Assembly: GCA_033722295.1 (NCBI GenBank)
Contig: JAWVZH010000119.1
Location: 1 to 9,634, forward strand
From: JAWVZH01 sp033722295
Lineage (GTDB): Bacteria; Bacteroidota; Bacteroidia; Chitinophagales; Saprospiraceae
Length of the DNA stretch: 9,634 nt
Reading direction: 5' to 3'
Below are positions 6,178-9,634 of this stretch, one piece after another; position 1 is the first letter of the stretch; each line of letters starts with the position of its first letter. The notes under the pieces were generated by a model. It did not search any database. It saw nothing but the letters and a program-made list of their open reading frames with translations, and had not been told where the DNA came from. Position numbers and translations under genes: made by a program.

Positions 6178-6284
6178 ATAGTTCAAAGTTTATTGTGTGA
6201 AGAGGGGAGGAAGCTTTATCAAGCGATCCTTGACGTGAAAAGGAGTTTCGCACTTGTAGCCTTTCAGACTTTGAATTTCCTAAA

Positions 6285-6941
6285 CTAAACAGCCTCAACC
6301 AACAACCGCCGGCTCACGTCGTTGGTCAGCATGACATCAGCATGATCATTATATCTGACCTTTATACTATCGTCGTACGCTTCAGCACTAAGGATTGCGA
6401 TCTCAGTGCCCAATCCGATACCCTTGGAATTAAGGAACTCCAGGAATTCTGATGAACTGTCGCGGAGTGCCTTGAGGCGGACAGTTTTCCCTGCCGGGAT
6501 CTCTGACAACGGTCTGAAATCATGCTCTGTCATTCGGCCTTTCTTATCAGGGATCGGTGAACCATGCGGGTCAATATCTGGATAATTGAGTATCTCATCC
6601 ATTCGGTCGAAAAATCTCTCTGATTGTATGTGTTCAAGGTCTTCTGCGATGTCATGGACCTCTTCCCATCCCAGGCCCATGACTTCAGTTAAAAACATTT
6701 CTGCCAAACGATGCTTGCGTATGATCAGTGCAGCGAGCTTCCTGCCTTGTTCTGTGAGTTCCAAAGGCTGGTATCGTTCATACTTCACCATTCCCAAATT
6801 CTTGAGCTTCTTGATCATATTGTTGGCCGTAGGAGGACTCACTCCCATCTGCTTGCTCAATTCGGTGATGGTAATGGACGACTTATGCTTGTCCAGGAAG
6901 TAAAGACTCTTGAGATAGTTCTCTTTTGTTTGGGTCGGCAT
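6285..6941 (-). CDS. DtxR/MntR-family metal-dependent transcriptional repressor
   Basis: A 218-residue repressor that binds DNA when loaded with Fe(II) or Mn(II). The winged helix-turn-helix spans about 5-65 (ITELSKQMGVSPPTANNMIKKL as its core, 25-46). The dimerisation and metal-binding domain has H77 and E81 (KHRLAEMFL) and H96, E100, E103 and H104 (VHDIAEDLEH). E100, E103 and H104 align with the Mn ligands E99, E102 and H103 of Bacillus MntR; iron-type DtxR has Cys at the first of these. N8 replaces MntR Asp8 or DtxR Met10. Residues about 145-218 form an FeoA/SH3-like C-terminal domain, present in DtxR/IdeR but absent from MntR, so this is a mixed type. It is divergent from a TonB-dependent receptor across 100 bases containing a palindrome, its probable operator. 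The metal is not certain. Confidence 0.93.
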   Translation of the reverse strand: MPTQTKENYLKSLYFLDKHKSSITITELSKQMGVSPPTANNMIKKLKNLGMVKYERYQPLELTEQGRKLAALIIRKHRLAEMFLTEVMGLGWEEVHDIAEDLEHIQSERFFDRMDEILNYPDIDPHGSPIPDKKGRMTEHDFRPLSEIPAGKTVRLKALRDSSSEFLEFLNSKGIGLGTEIAILSAEAYDDSIKVRYNDHADVMLTNDVSRRLLVEAV

Positions 6942-6976
6942 GAATTAATAAGATATATCAACGAAATGTAGAAATA

Positions 6977-6997
6977 CTAACCAAATATATTTGTTAG
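6977..6997. promoter_or_regulatory. Candidate operator for the DtxR-family regulator
   Basis: An inverted repeat with arms CTAAC and GTTAG enclosing an A/T core CAAATATATTTG (6982-6993). It is perfect except for one extra C (CTAACC against GTTAG) that shifts the symmetry. The CTAACC half resembles the TTAGG/CCTAA style of DtxR-type boxes. It overlaps the -33 TTG of the receptor promoter (6991-6993) and a TAnnTTTG box for the regulator on the other strand, so one bound dimer could repress both genes. That this regulator binds here is inferred from position. Confidence 0.55.
6982..6989 (-). promoter_or_regulatory. Candidate -7 box for the dtxR-type gene
   Basis: Reads TATATTTG on the minus strand, inside the palindrome, implying a leader of about 35 bases and autoregulation. 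No TTG lies at the matching -33 distance. An alternative, TACATTTC (6970-6963), matches seven of eight positions. Confidence 0.35.
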
Positions 6998-7020
6998 AGT
7001 AGTCTAAGTTATTAAATTTG
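6991..7020 (+). promoter_or_regulatory. TonB-dependent receptor promoter
   Basis: TTG (6991-6993), a 19-base spacer and TAAATTTG (7013-7020) match the Bacteroidota -33/-7 consensus in both sequence and spacing. Transcription would start near 7026, about 15 bases before the ATG. The -33 box is part of the palindromic operator candidate. Confidence 0.62.
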
Positions 7021-7041
7021 CTTTATCTAAAAAATAGTTGA

Positions 7042-9348
7042 ATGTTATTGTCTCACAAGATAAGCAAGTTGAAACTATATATACTGCTAACCTCTCTTGC
7101 GTTGGCCGAATCGCTGACTTATGCACAGGGTATAACGATAAAAGGACAGGTATTCTCAGAAAGTGGCCCTCTTGAGTTTGCCACCGTGCAAATACGTGAT
7201 GAGGTTGGCACTGTTACGGACTCACTGGGACATTTTCGATTTGATGATATTCAACCTGGAAACTATTTACTTGAAGTCTCCTACCTGGGGTTTTTGCCTC
7301 ATCAAGAGCAGATCAGCGCAATGCCCGGAAAAGATATGACTTTGGAGATTTATTTGGAACAGAATGTTGGCAGACTTGATGAGGTCGTTGTTACGGGTAC
7401 TATGAAGGAAGTCAGTCGCTTGGAGAGTCCCGTACCTGTCGAAGTGTATCGTCCTTCCTTTTTTAAGCTCAACCCGACCCCTAATATCTATGAGGCACTG
7501 CAGAATGTTAATGGCGTAAGACCTCAGCTCAATTGTAATGTCTGTAATACCGGAGATATTCATATTAATGGACTGGAAGGACCATATACTATGGTTCTCA
7601 TTGATGGCATGCCGATCGTGAGCAGTCTAGCAACAGTATATGGACTGTCGGGCATACCCAATTCACTTATTGAAAGGATGGAAGTTGTCAAAGGTCCGGC
7701 TTCTTCATTATATGGAAGTGAGGCCATTGGAGGTTTGATCAATGTGATCACAAAACAACCTGGCAAAGCTCCCAGGTTTTCGCTTGATCTGATGGCCACT
7801 TCATGGCAGGAATACAACACGGATCTCGGACTGTCAGTGGACCTGGGAAAAGCTTCGGTACTGACAGGAGCCAACTATTACCATTTTGATACTAAATTCG
7901 ATGAGAATGATGACAATTTCACCGATGTAACTCTGCAAAAGAGAACATCCATTTTTCAAAAGTGGAATTTTGAAAGGGAAAACGGTAGGCTGTTCACATT
8001 AGCGGGCCGGTATTACTACGAAGATCGTTGGGGAGGTGAACTAGAGTGGAATGAGAATTATCGTGGAGGCGATGAGATCTACGGTGAGAGCATCTATACA
8101 AGGAGATGGGAATTGTTGGCCAATTACGAGTTGCCAGTCAAAGAAAATATACTCCTTTCGCTTTCATACAATGACCACGATCAAAATTCAGTATATGGCG
8201 ACCTGCCATATCTGGCCAACCAAAAGATCGCTTTCACCCAGACCACTTGGGATAAATCACTAGAAGATCATGATCTACTGGCCGGTGTAGCTTTGAGATA
8301 TACTTTCTACGATGACAATACTCCTGCTACAGGAGGGCCTGAGGACAGCCCTGACAATGATCCCGATGAGATATGGCTCCCCGGTGTGTTCATTCAGGAT
8401 GAGATGACACTGGCTGAGGATCATAAGATGCTTGTGGGGCTCAGGTATGACTATAATAATGATCACGGCAACATAATTACGCCGCGATTGGCCTATAAAT
8501 GGTCCATCACACCCACGGATATCCTGCGCGTTAACGCAGGAACGGGCTTTCGCGTGGTCAACCTGTTTACCGAGGAGCACGCAGCACTGACAGGCGCCCG
8601 TGATGTGGTGATCCTGGAGTCACTAAAACCGGAACGTTCCTATAACATCAATTTGAATTATATCAAGAAGTTTTACTTTGCCAATGGTGGGTATCTGGGT
8701 ATGGACGTATCAGCCTGGCACACACACTTCAATAATATAATTCTACCGGATTATGAGACCAATCCTAACCAGATCATCTACAAAAACCTGGAAGGTTACG
8801 CCGTAACCCAGGGTGCTTCAGCCAACCTGGACTTTAGTTGGCCGATCGGGATTACGGCTCTGGCGGGAGTGACTTTCATGGATGTGGCCAGTATCAACGA
8901 AGGTGAACGTACCAGACCGCTTCTGACTGAAAAGTTTACCGGTACCTGGGCGCTCTCATATAAAACACTCGATCAGAGATGGTCTTTTGATTATACCGGG
9001 AACGTCTATAGCCCTATGCTCTTACCCGTCCTGGGACCATCCGATCCAAGGGATGATGAGTCTCCATGGTGGAGCATCCAGAATATTCAGGTCACATATT
9101 CCGGATTTGATAAAATAGAGATCTATGGTGGAGTAAAAAACCTGTTGAACTGGACACCTTCAGATGATGTTCCCTTTCTTATTGCTCGATCTGAAGACCC
9201 TTTTGATAAGAATGTGGAATTCAATAATCAAGGTGAGGTCGTCAGGACCGATCAAAACCCTTACGGTTTGACTTTCGACCCTTCTTATGTGTACGCGCCA
9301 AATCAGGGTATTCGGGCATTCCTTGGAATTAGATATCAATTGGATTAA
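7042..9348 (+). CDS. TonB-dependent outer-membrane receptor with CxxC in the plug
   Basis: A 768-residue outer-membrane transporter that takes up a ligand with energy from TonB/ExbBD. A signal peptide (1 to about 29, ending TYAQ) is followed by a carboxypeptidase-regulatory-like beta-sandwich (about 31-106, ITIKGQVFSESGPLEFATV). A TonB-box-like LDEVVVTGT (112-120) leads into the plug (about 125-240), with INGLEGPYTMVLIDGMPI (175-192) and VVKGPASSLYGSEAIGGLINV (215-235). The rest is the 22-strand barrel, ending in IRAFLGIRYQLD. The plug holds C165 and C168 (NCNVCNTGD), a pair that could form a disulfide or bind metal. No SusD partner follows, which argues against a glycan system. Divergence from a metal-sensing repressor points to a metal, metal chelate or haem-like ligand, but the substrate cannot be named from sequence. 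A thioredoxin-fold gene starts 2 bases after the stop. Confidence 0.93.
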   Translation: MLLSHKISKLKLYILLTSLALAESLTYAQGITIKGQVFSESGPLEFATVQIRDEVGTVTDSLGHFRFDDIQPGNYLLEVSYLGFLPHQEQISAMPGKDMTLEIYLEQNVGRLDEVVVTGTMKEVSRLESPVPVEVYRPSFFKLNPTPNIYEALQNVNGVRPQLNCNVCNTGDIHINGLEGPYTMVLIDGMPIVSSLATVYGLSGIPNSLIERMEVVKGPASSLYGSEAIGGLINVITKQPGKAPRFSLDLMATSWQEYNTDLGLSVDLGKASVLTGANYYHFDTKFDENDDNFTDVTLQKRTSIFQKWNFERENGRLFTLAGRYYYEDRWGGELEWNENYRGGDEIYGESIYTRRWELLANYELPVKENILLSLSYNDHDQNSVYGDLPYLANQKIAFTQTTWDKSLEDHDLLAGVALRYTFYDDNTPATGGPEDSPDNDPDEIWLPGVFIQDEMTLAEDHKMLVGLRYDYNNDHGNIITPRLAYKWSITPTDILRVNAGTGFRVVNLFTEEHAALTGARDVVILESLKPERSYNINLNYIKKFYFANGGYLGMDVSAWHTHFNNIILPDYETNPNQIIYKNLEGYAVTQGASANLDFSWPIGITALAGVTFMDVASINEGERTRPLLTEKFTGTWALSYKTLDQRWSFDYTGNVYSPMLLPVLGPSDPRDDESPWWSIQNIQVTYSGFDKIEIYGGVKNLLNWTPSDDVPFLIARSEDPFDKNVEFNNQGEVVRTDQNPYGLTFDPSYVYAPNQGIRAFLGIRYQLD

Positions 9349-9350
9349 TC

Positions 9351-9634
9351 ATGAAGCCTCGAACGGTTCTCCTCTGCATCCAGATGATCATATCACTGTG
9401 CGTAGCTTCTTCACAAGAGGAGAAACTGCTCGATCATGATATTTCTCAGCTGGATAGTTTGATCCAATTATCCGAAGCCCCCACAGCTATATTTATTCAT
9501 ACAGATTGGTGTAGATACTGCCAGGCCATGAAACGACAGACCTTAAAGAATACGCAGGTCACCGATATTCTGAATGATCACTTCAATTTCATCTCGTTCG
9601 ATGCGGAGTACAGATCTCCAATAGAATTTGACGG
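9351..9634 (+). CDS. Secreted thioredoxin-fold protein (partial, 3' end outside window)
   Basis: The first 94 codons of a thioredoxin-like protein of the Thioredoxin_7/DsbD-gamma type. An N-terminal hydrophobic segment (about 5-20, VLLCIQMIISLCVAS) followed by SQEE looks like a signal peptide; no proper lipobox is seen. After a helix (DISQLDSLIQL, 30-40) comes the beta strand AIFIHTDW and the active site WCRYC (53-57, cysteines 54 and 57), then QAMKRQTL and the conserved ISFDAEY segment (81-87). It should act in the periplasm as a thiol-disulfide reductase or a metal-handling thiol protein. It starts 2 bases after the receptor stop, so it is in the same operon and presumably under the same metal-dependent control. 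The window cuts it before the cis-proline region. Confidence 0.88.
   Translation, partial: MKPRTVLLCIQMIISLCVASSQEEKLLDHDISQLDSLIQLSEAPTAIFIHTDWCRYCQAMKRQTLKNTQVTDILNDHFNFISFDAEYRSPIEFD

Overview
The window looks like a chromosomal stretch from a member of the Bacteroidota. It has a SusC-like TonB-dependent receptor with an N-terminal carboxypeptidase-regulatory-like domain, a DUF4159 gene overlapping rsmE, and a lone hscB. Start codons mostly lack clear Shine-Dalgarno sequences, and several intergenic regions carry boxes matching the Bacteroidota TAnnTTTG promoter element. I cannot place it below phylum level.

Layout, left half: a four-helix-bundle (S23/IVP-type) gene at 85-435 is flanked by short CTGA/TCAG-type repeats, and the right repeat block runs into the stop codon of a convergent DUF3467 gene (478-801, minus). 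A possible 40-residue single-span membrane protein (979-1101) precedes a DEAD-box RNA helicase (1220-2470, plus). The helicase converges on a minus-strand pair, rsmE then a secreted DUF4159 protein, overlapping by 4 bases (2534-3912). An 89-bp divergent region separates this pair from rseP-hscB (4002-5850, plus), an intramembrane protease followed 4 bases later by an Fe-S co-chaperone.

Middle: the hscB-to-dtxR gap (5851-6284) holds an intact tRNA-Leu(CAA) at 6060-6143 with a strong terminator at 6148-6177. Just upstream is a broken copy of the same tRNA's 5' part. Its D-arm is split by an 86-base insert that consists exactly of two 43-base imperfect hairpins. Bases 6178-6284 hold nothing I can support.

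Right half: a DtxR/MntR-type metal-dependent repressor (6285-6941, minus) is divergent from a TonB-dependent receptor (7042-9348, plus), followed after 2 bases by a secreted thioredoxin-fold protein (9351 to the window end, truncated). The 100-bp divergent spacer carries a near-perfect inverted repeat (CTAAC...GTTAG). It overlaps the -33 box of the receptor promoter and the likely -7 box of the regulator, so it is a good operator candidate. The simplest reading is a metal-responsive outer-membrane uptake locus. The receptor's CxxC in the plug domain and the adjacent CxxC thioredoxin suggest that thiol or redox chemistry is part of its job.

Most genes are conserved housekeeping families. The least ordinary signals are the split tRNA with its twin-hairpin insert, the repeat-flanked four-helix-bundle gene and the operator/promoter overlap.
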